DNA of 64,000 nucleotides from Pseudomonas kermanshahensis (GTDB lineage: Bacteria > Pseudomonadota > Gammaproteobacteria > Pseudomonadales > Pseudomonadaceae): the NCBI RefSeq assembly GCF_014269205.2, contig NZ_JABWRY020000001.1, positions 4,383,501 to 4,447,500 on the forward strand. The letters are read 5' to 3'. Below the pieces are notes generated by a model, which was not told the origin of the DNA, did not search any database, and saw only the letters and a program-made list of their open reading frames with translations. Positions 52,905 through 62,290 of the stretch are shown one piece after another (the stretch's first letter is position 1; every line of letters starts with the position of its first letter). The translations under genes and the position numbers were made by a program.

Positions 52905-54935
52905 CTACAGTTCCAGCACCAAGGCCTGCGCGCCCTCCTCCACTTTAGCCGGCACGGCACAGCAGATCAGCGCCGCACCGCTTTCTGGCATCTCGGCAGG
53001 CGGGTTCGGGTAATGCACCTGCCCACTCACCACCTTGGTCTTGCAGGTGCCGCATGAACCACCCCGGCAGCTGAAATCCGGCGACAACCCACGCGCTTCG
53101 GCAAGCTCCAGCAAGGTGCCGCTACCCGGTGCCCAGCGCGCCTCCTTGGCCGAGCTGGCGAAGTACACCGGCACCGGTTCGCTGGCAGCCGGAGGTTGCT
53201 GCAGCACCGGCTGGTCGTCATCGGTGTGCCGCCTGAGCGTCGATGGCCCAAAGGCTTCGGCATGGATACGTGCGTCGGGTACATGCACGGCACGCAGCCC
53301 TTCGTACAGGTCCTGGGTAAAACTCGCTGGGCCACACACATAGAAATCGTAGTCATCCAGCACCAGCTGGGCTTTCACCTGCTCAATGCCCAGCCGGCCA
53401 GCATGCTCGTAGTCGCGCCCCCTGACCGCCTCGGCCTCAGGCTGGCTCAGGCAACGGTGTACACGCAACCATTCGCCCGCTTGCTGGCGCAGCGCCGCCA
53501 GTTCTTGCTGGAAGGGCAAGTCAGCCAGGCTTCGCGCACCGTGAAACAGGTGAATAGGCCGCGACTGGCGCTGGGCCAATTGTGCTCGCAGCATGGCGAT
53601 CAATGGCGTGATACCCACACCCGCGCCAATCAGTACAATCGGCCGTGCGCTTTGCTCATCCAGGGTAAAACTGCCCATGGGCAGGCGCACATCGAGCAGG
53701 TCCCCCACCGCAATGCGCTCATGCAGATAGCGCGATGCCGCGCCCTGGGCCTTGACGCTGATGCGCAGGTAACCGTCCGACGGGGCGCTGGAAACGCTGT
53801 AGGTGCGAATCAGCGGGGCATCGCTGCCCAGCGCGATACGCACAGGAATATGCTGCCCTGGCGCAAACTGCACGGGTGCATCTGCCGCCAGGTAGAACGA
53901 GCGAATATCACGGCTCTCCTGCTCCAGGCGCACCACCCGCCACGCCTGCCATTGACGCTGACGCTCACGCTGCTGCAGGCGTTCGCCGGCCTCGGCCCAG
54001 GTGCCGGTCATCAGGCTGGTCGGCGCGTATTCTTTAAAGGCCCAGCGCAGCGACACGGCTGCCGGGCGCCATACCACGTGCTCGACGTCCAGCGTCCACA
54101 GCCGCTCGGCGCCCTCGAACGCATTGATGGCAGGGCTCTCCAGTACCACTTCGGCATGCCCGCAAAGCTGCAGTACATTGCCGGTGGCGAAGTCGATGAA
54201 CAGCAACCCTGCCACCGGGTTCACCAACAGGTTGCCCAGCGTATTGAAGTGCAAATTACCGGCGTAATCGGGAATGGTCAGGCGGTTGCCCTCGACCTTG
54301 ACGAACCCAGGCCGACCGCCGCGGTGGGACACATCGACCGAACGCTGGCCATCGTCTTGCTCGACGTAGCTTGCAACAAAAAAGGTATCGGCCGCTTCGA
54401 TCATGGCAACCGCGCGGGCATCCAGTGCAGTGGCATCGACGCGCCCTTTTGCCAGCTCATCGCTACGCGTGTACTCGCGCAGCTGGATGTACTGAGGGCA
54501 GTTGCCGAACGACTGCTCTACCGTCACTTCCAGTTGCCCGTTAAGTGCCTGGCCGATCAGGCCGTTGATTCGGTTGCGCCGGCGCGTATGCAACTCGATG
54601 CCCAGCAGCCCAATTGCCTGCCCGCTCGCCAGCCCTGGTGTGGCGGGGTCATCAGCTTTCAGGTCCACGTTGATCAGCAACTGGCGTGGGTCGGGCGAGC
54701 TGACGAAGCCTTGCGGGCCTTCGAGGAAGGTTGCCCACGGCCTGCCGTGGGCATCCACACTGCCCGCCACCATGAACGGCAACTGCTGATAGAACGCGCG
54801 ATGCTGGTCTGGCATGAAGTCGCGAATGACCTTCTGCCCGAACACCTCCATGCGCTCCGACACACCGACCTTTTCCTGCAGGATCTTCTCACCGCTGTGC
54901 CAAGGTGACGCGCGATGGCCTGGGAGCTGATGCAT
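52905..54935 (-). CDS. Three-part redox fusion: FMN-binding split barrel, ferredoxin-NAD reductase, 2Fe-2S ferredoxin
   Basis: The 676-residue product starts with a pyridoxamine-oxidase-like split barrel (about residues 40-210). A FAD/NAD(P) reductase follows (about 330-560: IRTYSVSSAPSDGYLRISVK, GAGVGITPLIAML, CGPASFTQDLYEG). It ends with a plant-type 2Fe-2S domain (about 590-676) having CRGGSCGTCKTKVVSG and a fourth Cys in ALICCAVP. Such proteins could pass electrons from NAD(P)H to an unknown acceptor. GAGGAA precedes the ATG. It sits between GST and LysR genes. The substrate is unknown. Confidence 0.9.
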   Translation of the reverse strand: MHQLPGHRASPWHSGEKILQEKVGVSERMEVFGQKVIRDFMPDQHRAFYQQLPFMVAGSVDAHGRPWATFLEGPQGFVSSPDPRQLLINVDLKADDPATPGLASGQAIGLLGIELHTRRRNRINGLIGQALNGQLEVTVEQSFGNCPQYIQLREYTRSDELAKGRVDATALDARAVAMIEAADTFFVASYVEQDDGQRSVDVSHRGGRPGFVKVEGNRLTIPDYAGNLHFNTLGNLLVNPVAGLLFIDFATGNVLQLCGHAEVVLESPAINAFEGAERLWTLDVEHVVWRPAAVSLRWAFKEYAPTSLMTGTWAEAGERLQQRERQRQWQAWRVVRLEQESRDIRSFYLAADAPVQFAPGQHIPVRIALGSDAPLIRTYSVSSAPSDGYLRISVKAQGAASRYLHERIAVGDLLDVRLPMGSFTLDEQSARPIVLIGAGVGITPLIAMLRAQLAQRQSRPIHLFHGARSLADLPFQQELAALRQQAGEWLRVHRCLSQPEAEAVRGRDYEHAGRLGIEQVKAQLVLDDYDFYVCGPASFTQDLYEGLRAVHVPDARIHAEAFGPSTLRRHTDDDQPVLQQPPAASEPVPVYFASSAKEARWAPGSGTLLELAEARGLSPDFSCRGGSCGTCKTKVVSGQVHYPNPPAEMPESGAALICCAVPAKVEEGAQALVLEL

Positions 54936-54962
54936 GGTGGCATTCCTCGAAAAGGGTTGAGC

Positions 54963-55592
54963 TCAATCGCCGGCTTGCAGGCCCGTGGCAGTACGCGGCA
55001 TCGGCACGAAACCTGGCAGCGCCTCGACCCGTGCCAGCCAACTGCGCACGTTGGCGTACGGCTCCAGCGAGACATTGCCCTCTGGTGCATGGGCGATGTA
55101 GGAGTAGTTGGCAACGTCAGCGATGGTGGGCTCACTGCCTGTCAAGAAGGGGGCCTTGGCCAGTTCGGCGTCGATCACCTTGAGTAGGGTATGGGCACGG
55201 CCGATGACTTCATCGGTGTTGAACGCGGCGCCGAACACGGTCACCAGGCGAGCGGCAGCCGGGCCAAAAGCCAAAGGGCCTGCGGCGACCGACAGCCAGC
55301 GCTGCACGCGCGCTGCGGCTTCGGGCTCCTCGGGCAACCAGGTGCCGTTGTCGTATTTCTTGGCCAGGTACACCAGGATGGCGTTGGAATCGGCGATGAC
55401 CGTGCCGTTGTCGTCGATGACCGGCACCTGCCCGAACGGGTTGAGGGCAAGGAACGCAGGCTGCTTGTGCTCACCTTTGGCCAGGTCGACGAAAACCAGC
55501 TCGGTCGGCAGGTTCAGCAACGAGAGCATCAGCTCGATACGGTGTGCGTGGCCAGACTTGGGGAAGTTGTAGAGTTTGATCTTGGTCGACAT
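54963..55592 (-). CDS. Glutathione S-transferase family protein
   Basis: This 209-residue protein has a thioredoxin-fold N-terminal domain ([23 protein letters not shown], then [27 protein letters not shown]) and an all-helical C-terminal domain with [13 protein letters not shown]. The active-site residue is probably Ser13. The gene precedes the redox fusion by 27 bases and has AGGAG before the ATG. They may form a detoxification unit; substrate unknown. Confidence 0.93.
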   Translation of the reverse strand: MSTKIKLYNFPKSGHAHRIELMLSLLNLPTELVFVDLAKGEHKQPAFLALNPFGQVPVIDDNGTVIADSNAILVYLAKKYDNGTWLPEEPEAAARVQRWLSVAAGPLAFGPAAARLVTVFGAAFNTDEVIGRAHTLLKVIDAELAKAPFLTGSEPTIADVANYSYIAHAPEGNVSLEPYANVRSWLARVEALPGFVPMPRTATGLQAGD

Positions 55593-55765
55593 GGGCTTGG
55601 CTCCTGGTCAGCGCCGGAATGGGCTGGTGGAGGCCATGTTGGACCGATTCGACTGGCAGCAGAATCAGTGCTGGGGGGAAACCATAATTTCGCGTGGCGG
55701 AATAATGCTTGTAGAAGCGGCGCTAGGCCGCTTTTACAGTGCAGTGCACAGGCTGCATCTTCGGC

Positions 55766-56317
55766 TCAATGCCGCTGATTATGGAACTTGAACAACTGGC
55801 GTGCCGCCTCGATCACCTGAGGCACACAGGCTTGAATGTCCTCTTCACGCATTTGATCGAGCAACTCGAAGTTGTCCTCCAGCCCATGCAGGGAAATGGC
55901 CTTGAGCAGTTGATCCTGCTCAGGCGGCAACGCGTCCCAGCTGGCGACCTGGGTACCGCGCATATAGCCGAAGCACCACTCTTCCATGATGATCACAGCG
56001 CCATCGTCGGTTTCATTTTCCTCGAACAGCGGTTCGAACTGATCGATGTTGTCACCCAGTTCGTCCGCCACTTGGCTGGCGTAACGCAACATCAACGCCG
56101 TGTACGCCTCTTCATGCGCGGGCTTCTTGAATTTCGGCACTTTGCCACCCGCAACGGCTGGCAACCATTGTTCGGGGTGGACGGTGATGGGGGAACTGGC
56201 CAGGGCGGTAAAAAAACCATTGAGCTCGGCCAGGTTGAGTACCGAATAATCGTTGCCGTAGGTGATCAGCAGGTCTTCGAGGCGGTCGAGTTCTTTTTCG
56301 CTGAGCGCGGGGAGCAT
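55766..56317 (-). CDS. UPF0149/YecA-like protein
   Basis: This 183-residue protein starts LSEKELDRLEDLLITYGNDYSVLNLAELNGFFTAL, the N-terminal helical domain of UPF0149/YecA family proteins. Its central helix has EEWCFGYMRGTQV. No SEC-C metal-binding tail is present. Function unknown. ATG 56317 has AGGA upstream. Confidence 0.88.
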   Translation of the reverse strand: MLPALSEKELDRLEDLLITYGNDYSVLNLAELNGFFTALASSPITVHPEQWLPAVAGGKVPKFKKPAHEEAYTALMLRYASQVADELGDNIDQFEPLFEENETDDGAVIIMEEWCFGYMRGTQVASWDALPPEQDQLLKAISLHGLEDNFELLDQMREEDIQACVPQVIEAARQLFKFHNQRH

Positions 56318-56407
56318 GGGGGTTGTCCTGAAAAGCAAAAGTGCAAGCACCCTAGCACAGCACGCACCAGAAGGCTGCCCGCAGCGACGAGGCTGCGGGC
56401 AGTTTCG

Positions 56408-57397
56408 CTAGCGTGGCAACCACGTGGGCAGCAGGGCCTGCCTGCCTGACCCGATCAGCAGCCAGAGCAGGACTCGGCACTTGCGCGGGCAAAGTTGCCC
56501 AGCCATGTGCAGCCCTTTTTTCTGCAGGTCGATCTCGCCGCCGACAAACCCATAGGTCGCTAGTGCCGTAGGCCCCCTGCCTGTGCGGGTAGCCACGATC
56601 ACTGGCAAGCCAGGCGTGAGCTGGCCCAGCATCTCGGACCAGGCGCCCGAGACGTGCCCGGCACCAAACCCCGCAATCACCAGCCCCTCGTAACCCAGCG
56701 CTGGCAAGGCCTGTAACAAGGCAGTGTCCGCATCCAGGCAGGCCTCCAACAGGGCAACGCGATGATCGAGACGATGCGGCAGTGGCAGTACCTCCCGTGG
56801 TGAAGGCTGGAGGTGATAGCGCGCAACACCTTCGACCACTTCGCCCACGGGGCCACTGCCTGGTGACTCAAAAGCGGACATCGCCAGGCTGGCGACCTTG
56901 CGAACCTTCGCGGCGCTGTGGATCTGGTCGTTGATCACAACCAGCACGCCACGCCCCTGACTGGCCTGGGCTAACGCCACTTGCGCGGCCGCCAGTAGAT
57001 TGGCCGGCCCGTCACAGCCCGGTTGGCTGGCCGAACGCATGGCACCGGTCAGCACCAAGGGGGCATCGAATGGCCAGAGCAGGTCGAAGAAGTAAGCTGT
57101 CTCCTCTAGCGTATCGGTCCCTTGAGTGAGCATCACGGCCTGCGCACCGCGCGCTATCTGACCACGCGCCCACGCCAGCACTTCAAGCAGCGTCACAAAC
57201 CCAAGCGAAGCGCTGGGCAGCATGCCTAACGTCGCCACTTCGAGGTGCGCCATCTGCCTGAGCGCTGGCAGCAAGGACAGTTGCTTCTCACAATCGAGCG
57301 TTGGCGTTACACCCCCCTCAACCGTATCGACCTGCATGCTGACCGTGCCGCCCAGGCTGGCGATCGACAGCCGAGGCAACTGCGGAGACTCAGTCAT
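56408..57397 (-). CDS. L-asparaginase family protein
   Basis: This 329-residue protein has the first threonine motif ASLGGTVSM and the second catalytic motif MLTQGTDTLEETAYFFDLL near residue 90, with no signal peptide. It is therefore probably a cytoplasmic asparaginase-type amidohydrolase. The ATG overlaps the stop of the preceding membrane protein (ATGA), so the two are coupled. Together with a nitrilase-type amidase two genes upstream, it suggests breakdown of an amide-containing substrate. True substrate unknown. Confidence 0.9.
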   Translation of the reverse strand: MTESPQLPRLSIASLGGTVSMQVDTVEGGVTPTLDCEKQLSLLPALRQMAHLEVATLGMLPSASLGFVTLLEVLAWARGQIARGAQAVMLTQGTDTLEETAYFFDLLWPFDAPLVLTGAMRSASQPGCDGPANLLAAAQVALAQASQGRGVLVVINDQIHSAAKVRKVASLAMSAFESPGSGPVGEVVEGVARYHLQPSPREVLPLPHRLDHRVALLEACLDADTALLQALPALGYEGLVIAGFGAGHVSGAWSEMLGQLTPGLPVIVATRTGRGPTALATYGFVGGEIDLQKKGLHMAGQLCPRKCRVLLWLLIGSGRQALLPTWLPR

Positions 57398-58545
57398 GCC
57401 GCACCTCCTATCAGCCCCACCAGCGGCACGATCGCCAATGTACTGAAGGCCATGGACAAGACATTGCCGATGTAGCCATGCATATAGCTCGGCAACCGGC
57501 CACTGATGGCCACCGCCAATGGCGGCGCTACCAGCGCACCCAGCACCGCGCTGGTTACCACGACCTGCCAGTCACCACCGTGCATCAGCACGGCAGCCGG
57601 AACGATCGACACAATGGGAATGTAAGTGGGGTACCAGCCGCGCGCCTGCCATTGACGACGCCACACCAGCACCCCCACCAATGACGCCAGCGCCTGGCCT
57701 GCCACCATCTGCACGACCAGTTGCGAACCGTAGGCCGGTGCAGCAGGAGCAATCACGCAGGCCAACAGCAGGCCCAACAACAACCCGAGGCTGGCAAGCT
57801 CATTGCCGAAAAATGGCGCTTCACTGAAGTCAGCCAATACACGTCGAAGGGTCCAGACCACACCGTAGTCAGGTTGACGGGTGACGGGCTGCAACCCAGC
57901 GGGCCTTTTGCCTTGCTGCACCCATGACGGGAAACGCTTGCACAGCAGGAAAGCCACTACGCTCGCCACCGCCATGCCGCCAACGTTGCCGATGACCACC
58001 GGCAACTGCAAAGGAATGCACAGGTAATTGACCAGGAGCAGGCTGGCAGGCGTTACCAGAAGCGCACCGAGTAGCGCCCCGGTAATCGTCACCTGCCAGC
58101 CTCCGCCAAACAGCAATACCATGGCAGCCGGCAGCGACACGAAAGCGACGAAGGTCGGTTGCCACCCTCCCCCAGCCAGCGTCCACCCCCACAAGACGTG
58201 GCTGAGCAGCAGGCCGAGCAGCGAGCTGGTGAACACCCACGGCCACAGCCCAGTGCCATAACAAATGGCAAAACCTTGCCAGCGGTAGCCACGAAGACCG
58301 GCCCAATGCGCCAGACAGGCCCCCAGCAGCAGGCCCAAAGCCGGCAACTCGTGCTTGTAGAAAGCGACTTCGCTGATGTCGCCGACTATCCAGCGCAAAC
58401 GGCTCAAGGGTTGATCAAGTGTGGCGGTGAGCTGTGCGTAGTCCGGCCATTGGCCGAAAACCAGGCTAACTATCAGCAATACGCTCAGGCAGGCCAATAT
58501 CACCAGCGGTGGCCTTTGCCTGGTCGGGATGCTTATCTCGTTCAT
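57394..58545 (-). CDS. Polytopic membrane protein with internal duplication (DUF1097-like)
   Basis: This 383-residue, highly hydrophobic protein has about ten to twelve helices and two related halves. LRWIVGDISEVAFYKHELPA (from residue 50) matches LRRVLADFSEAPFFGNELAS (from 233), and GGWQVTITGALLGAL (148) matches GGDWQVVVTSAVLGAL (323). The halves resemble DUF1097/YcdZ membrane proteins by eye. It lies between a nitrilase and an asparaginase gene and overlaps the latter by four bases. It may be the importer of the substrate or exporter of the product. GAGGAGG precedes its ATG. Confidence 0.85.
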   Translation of the reverse strand: MNEISIPTRQRPPLVILACLSVLLIVSLVFGQWPDYAQLTATLDQPLSRLRWIVGDISEVAFYKHELPALGLLLGACLAHWAGLRGYRWQGFAICYGTGLWPWVFTSSLLGLLLSHVLWGWTLAGGGWQPTFVAFVSLPAAMVLLFGGGWQVTITGALLGALLVTPASLLLVNYLCIPLQLPVVIGNVGGMAVASVVAFLLCKRFPSWVQQGKRPAGLQPVTRQPDYGVVWTLRRVLADFSEAPFFGNELASLGLLLGLLLACVIAPAAPAYGSQLVVQMVAGQALASLVGVLVWRRQWQARGWYPTYIPIVSIVPAAVLMHGGDWQVVVTSAVLGALVAPPLAVAISGRLPSYMHGYIGNVLSMAFSTLAIVPLVGLIGGAA

Positions 58546-58556
58546 GTTCTGCCTCC

Positions 58557-59453
58557 TCAGCGCGGCATCGGGGCATGCAGGCGATAACCGAGGGTGTGGT
58601 CATAAAGATCGGTACGCCGATCTCGCGGCAGATCATTGAGGCTGTTCCAGATCGGCGCAGACCGAGCCGCACTGAGGTCCACATCGGCATAGAGGATGCT
58701 TTCCTCTTCCGCGCTTGCCACTTCTCCGATCGGCCAGCCGTTGGTGCAGGCAATCAGCGAACAGCCCAGAAAACGACCACCACGCTCGCTGCCAATTCGG
58801 TTGGCAGCGGCGATATAGACGTTGTTGACGTGCGCTGCGGTCATGGTCAGGTAAGAAGCCATGCAGCGCCCGGCCTCATCGAACAGCGGCGGCGGCGTCC
58901 ACACCCAGTTGTTGAGGCTGCAGAGGATGTCGGCGCCTTGTGCAGCCATCAGCCGGGGGACTTCGGGGAACCAGATATCCCAGCAGATCAGCAGGCCGAT
59001 ACGCCCAATGGGGGTTTCGAACACCGGGAACCCGAGGTTACCGGGCGTGAACCACAGCTTCTCCTGGTTCCATAAGTGCGCTTTGCGGTAGTGCCCAAGC
59101 ATTCCTTCCGGGCCGAAAAGTACGGCGCTGTCATACAGCTTCATCCCATCCCGTTCGGCGAACCCCGCCGCCAGATAGATGTGATGATCCCGCGCAAAGT
59201 CCGCCCAGGCTTGGACGCTGCGCCCGTCTTGCAGAGTCTGCGCATGGGCATAGGCCTCTGCCCGCGAGTGGAACGTATAACCAGTGTTGGCAAGCTCTGG
59301 CAGCACAATCAGGTTGGCACCTTCGCGTACGGCGCGCCGGGCCAATGCCAGGCCCCTGCTCACGTTGCTATCACCGTGCTCGACCCCCACTTGAGGGTCA
59401 TACTGGATGACTGCGATGCGCACGGGGCTGACAGGGGTGCAGTGTTCAGACAT
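58557..59453 (-). CDS. Carbon-nitrogen hydrolase (nitrilase superfamily)
   Basis: This 298-residue amidase-type hydrolase has the full catalytic set: Glu in VLPELANTGY, Lys in YRKAHLWN and Cys in LLICWDIWFPE. It resembles the aliphatic amidase and N-carbamoyl amidase branches. It begins the operon with the membrane protein (11-base gap) and the asparaginase. Just upstream lies a broken amine-oxidase remnant on the same strand. AAGGAA precedes the ATG. Substrate unknown, probably a primary amide. Confidence 0.92.
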   Translation of the reverse strand: MSEHCTPVSPVRIAVIQYDPQVGVEHGDSNVSRGLALARRAVREGANLIVLPELANTGYTFHSRAEAYAHAQTLQDGRSVQAWADFARDHHIYLAAGFAERDGMKLYDSAVLFGPEGMLGHYRKAHLWNQEKLWFTPGNLGFPVFETPIGRIGLLICWDIWFPEVPRLMAAQGADILCSLNNWVWTPPPLFDEAGRCMASYLTMTAAHVNNVYIAAANRIGSERGGRFLGCSLIACTNGWPIGEVASAEEESILYADVDLSAARSAPIWNSLNDLPRDRRTDLYDHTLGYRLHAPMPR

Positions 59454-59575
59454 GGCGGCTTCCTTTTATGTTTGTTGTGGAAGGGCGCCAGTAAAGCGGG
59501 GTTGAGCCTGGGAGCGACAGTCAGGACGCTCCCACAAGATCGTAGGGAAAAGGAAGAATTATTGAGGGAAGGGCC

Positions 59576-59800
59576 CTACATATTGATTGCCGACGCCCTG
59601 ATTACCGCACTTGATAATGCGGGTAATGGGGTCGTGGGGTGCTTGTGATCCCCAACCGTGTTCACCACAGTCAAATGACGCCCGCCCACACGCTTCGATT
59701 GCTCGATCAGGGTGATATGGGTAAAACCGCAACGCAACAGCTCCCGTGCGGCGGTCAAACCCGTTACACCAGCACCGATAATGCATATTCGGTGATGCGG
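59576..59800 (-). pseudogene. Remnant of an FAD-dependent amine oxidase/monooxygenase
   Basis: Between a stop codon and 59576 the minus strand reads CIIGAGVTGLTAARELLRC, then FTHITLIEQSKRVGGRHLTVV. This is the dinucleotide-binding start of flavin amine oxidases, including tryptophan and phenylalanine 2-monooxygenases. There is no start codon in frame, and after about 74 residues the frame ends, whereas intact enzymes have 450-700 residues. The remnant lies immediately upstream of the nitrilase operon. Confidence 0.75.
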
Positions 59801-60110
59801 CTAATCAACACAGAGATCGGGTGGATTGGGGTACGTGCAGCCCATGGCTGGGCTGGGGATGACGGCTCAACGGCCAAGTGTGCGGGGTGGTTGTGAGTCG
59901 ATCCGATCGTCATGTTCTCGTGTTCGCCAAGGGTTGGGGAACCTGAGAATGGAGAATCATAGAGTGACAGGTGCGGTGTTTATCTAATACCACTTGGTGT
60001 CTGGCGCAAAGCATTCGCGGGGGCGTGCCTACTCCCAAGGTAAGCACAGTCCTCAGGAACTGTGCAGTACTTGTGGGAGCGGGCTTGCCCCGCGAATAGG
60101 CCGTTAAGCC
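59801..60110. other. Gene-free stretch downstream of acetolactate synthase
   Basis: About 310 bases contain no coding pattern, apart from a REP pair at 60013-60097. It lies downstream of the acetolactate synthase gene and upstream of the remnant. Confidence 0.6.
60013..60097. repeat. REP inverted pair
   Basis: ATTCGCGGGGGCGTGCCTACTCCCA (60013-60037) faces TGGGAGCGGGCTTGCCCCGCGAAT up to 60097; the left arm is diverged. Confidence 0.8.
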
Positions 60111-61754
60111 TTACACCGCCAGCGCGCGCTCACGCAGCTCGCTGTTGAGGATGCGGTCATTCTCGCTGTAGTCGACCGGGCAGTCGATCACGTGTACGCC
60201 AGGGGTCTTGATGCAGTGCTCGAGCAGCGGCAGCAAGCCTTCGGCGCTTTCCACGCGGTGGCCATTGGCACCGTAGGCTTCGGCGTATTTGACGAAGTCC
60301 GGGTTGCCGTAGTCCAGGCCGAAATCGGTGAAGCCCATGTTGGCCTGCTTCCAGCGGATCATGCCGTAGCCGTCGTCACGCAAGATCACCACAGTGATGT
60401 GCATGCCCAGACGGACTGCGGTTTCGAGCTCTTGGCTGTTCATCATGAAGCCGCCGTCGCCACATACCGAGATTACCGGGCGGTCCGGGTACACCAGGTG
60501 CGCTGCCATCGCCGACGGCAGGCCGGCGCCCATGGTCGCCAGGGCGTTGTCGAGCAGCACGGTGTTCGGCTTGTGGGCCTTGTAGTTACGGGCGAACCAG
60601 ATCTTGTAGATGCCGTTGTCGAGGGCAACGATACCTTCAGACGGCAGCACGCGACGGATGTCAGCGACCAGGCGCTGCGGGTAGACCGGGAAGCGGTCGT
60701 CGTCGGCGCCTTCGGCGATTTGCGCTTCGTTGGCTTCACGGATGGCCATGAGGCGGGTGAAGTCCCAGTGCGAAGTGTCGCCCAGGCCTTCAGCGATCTG
60801 CCAGACGGCGTTGGCGATGTCGCCGATCACTTCGACCTGCGGGAAGTACACGGCATCGACTTCGGCGGAACGGAAGCTGATGTGGATGACTTCGGTGCCG
60901 CCACGGACCATGAAGAACGGCGGCTTCTCGATCACATCGTGGCCGATGTTGATGATCAGGTCGGCCGCTTCGATTGCGCGGTGGACGAAGTCACCGGACG
61001 ACAGCGCGGCGTTGCCCAGGAAGCGCGGGCTGCGCTCGTCGACCACACCCTTGCCCAACTGGGTGGTAACAAACGGAATGCCGGTCTTGTCGATCAGCTG
61101 CTTGAGGACCTTGGCGGTCATCTTGCGGTTGGCGCCGGCACCGATCACCAGGATCGGGCTGCGAGCGGTGCGCAGTTTTTCGATGGCGGCTTCGATGGCC
61201 ACGTGCTCGGCCAGCGGGCGGCGGTGCAGGCTGCGTGGGATCGGCATGGCATCAGTCTGCTCGGCAGCGATGTCTTCCGGCAGTTCCAGGTGCACGGCGC
61301 CTGGTTTTTCTTCTTCAGCCAGGCGGAACGCTTCACGCATGCGCGAAGGAATGTTGTCGGCCGAGGCGAACTGATGGGTGTACTTGGTGATGGGGGCCAT
61401 CATGCCGCACACATCGATGATCTGGAAGCGGCCCTGTTTGGACTTCTTGATCGGCTTTTGGCCGGTGATCATCATCATCGGCATACCGCCGAGGTAGGCG
61501 TATGCACTGGCGGTGACCAGGTTGGTCGCGCCAGGGCCGAGGGTCGACAGGCTGACGCCGGTCTTGCCGGTCAGGCGGCCATAGGTGGCGGCCATGAAGC
61601 CCGCAGATTGTTCGTGGCGGGTCAGGACCAGCTTGATCTTCGACTTGCGCAGGGATTCCAGCAGGTCGAGGTTTTCCTCACCAGGGATGCCGAACACATA
61701 CTCGACACCTTCGTTTTCCAGGCATTGCACAACGACATCGGCGGCCTTAGCCAT
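60111..61754 (-). CDS. alsS: Acetolactate synthase, catabolic (AlsS) type
   Basis: This 547-residue ThDP enzyme condenses two pyruvates to acetolactate. It has the catalytic Glu in VFGIPGEENLDLLE (residue about 28), the cofactor motif GDGGFMMNSQELETAVRLGMH, and RDDGYGMIRWKQ at the place of the usual metal-binding Asn pair. This Asp pattern and the lack of a neighbouring small subunit (ilvH) favour the catabolic AlsS type over the biosynthetic IlvB/G type. The start MAKAADVVVQ at 61754 has GAGGTAGAGAG upstream. Stereo- and substrate specificity are not visible. Confidence 0.88.
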   Translation of the reverse strand: MAKAADVVVQCLENEGVEYVFGIPGEENLDLLESLRKSKIKLVLTRHEQSAGFMAATYGRLTGKTGVSLSTLGPGATNLVTASAYAYLGGMPMMMITGQKPIKKSKQGRFQIIDVCGMMAPITKYTHQFASADNIPSRMREAFRLAEEEKPGAVHLELPEDIAAEQTDAMPIPRSLHRRPLAEHVAIEAAIEKLRTARSPILVIGAGANRKMTAKVLKQLIDKTGIPFVTTQLGKGVVDERSPRFLGNAALSSGDFVHRAIEAADLIINIGHDVIEKPPFFMVRGGTEVIHISFRSAEVDAVYFPQVEVIGDIANAVWQIAEGLGDTSHWDFTRLMAIREANEAQIAEGADDDRFPVYPQRLVADIRRVLPSEGIVALDNGIYKIWFARNYKAHKPNTVLLDNALATMGAGLPSAMAAHLVYPDRPVISVCGDGGFMMNSQELETAVRLGMHITVVILRDDGYGMIRWKQANMGFTDFGLDYGNPDFVKYAEAYGANGHRVESAEGLLPLLEHCIKTPGVHVIDCPVDYSENDRILNSELRERALAV

Positions 61755-61999
61755 CTTGCTCTCTACCTCAAGTGATAGGACGGTGAAAGTCCATAAATGC
61801 GCAGCACGGCACGCTGGCATCGCTCTATTCGGGCGCGAGGGTGCCCCGAACCTAAGTCTTGACGCAGGTTAGGCAGGGCAAAGTCACGTGCACGAACAGG
61901 ATTAATTGTCGCACCCTTGGGCGCGTTTGGAGAGGTACAGGACGGACAAAACATCTTTGCCTGGAGACAGCGAATCTGCGGCTATAAACGGCAGAAAGA
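61755..61999. other. Region between alsS and the rRNA operon end
   Basis: About 245 bases carry no gene. It should contain the alsS promoter; no clear -10/-35 pair or operator was recognised. Confidence 0.5.
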
Positions 62000-62035
62000 C
62001 AAAACCCCTACCTGCTTGCGCAGATAGGGGTTTTG
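62000..62035 (-). terminator. Terminator of the rRNA operon
   Basis: CAAAACCCCTA (62000-62010) pairs with TAGGGGTTTTG (62025-62035). Read in the minus direction it follows 5S rRNA. Confidence 0.9.
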
Positions 62036-62045
62036 CGAAATGAAT

Positions 62046-62160
62046 CTTGACGATGACCTACTCTCACATGGGGAAACCCCACACTACCATCGGCGATGCA
62101 TCGTTTCACTACTGAGTTCGGGATGGGATCAGGTGGTTCCAATGCTCTATGGTCGTCAAG
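62046..62160 (-). rRNA. rrf: 5S ribosomal RNA
   Basis: The minus strand reads CTTGACGACCATAGAGC, then ACCACCTGATCCCATCCCGA, then GTGAGAGTAGGTCATCGTCAAG. This is the complete Pseudomonas 5S sequence with self-complementary ends. The ends are accurate to a few bases. Confidence 0.96.
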
Positions 62161-62290
62161 AAATTCTGTAGCCAGAATGTCCAGATGGACAGCCCAGCGA
62201 ATTCGGATATGCGATTTTGTGGTTACGAACTTTCGGTTGTTTCGTCTTCACCACCGCAATTCGCGCTAGCAAATTGCTTGGGTGTTATAT

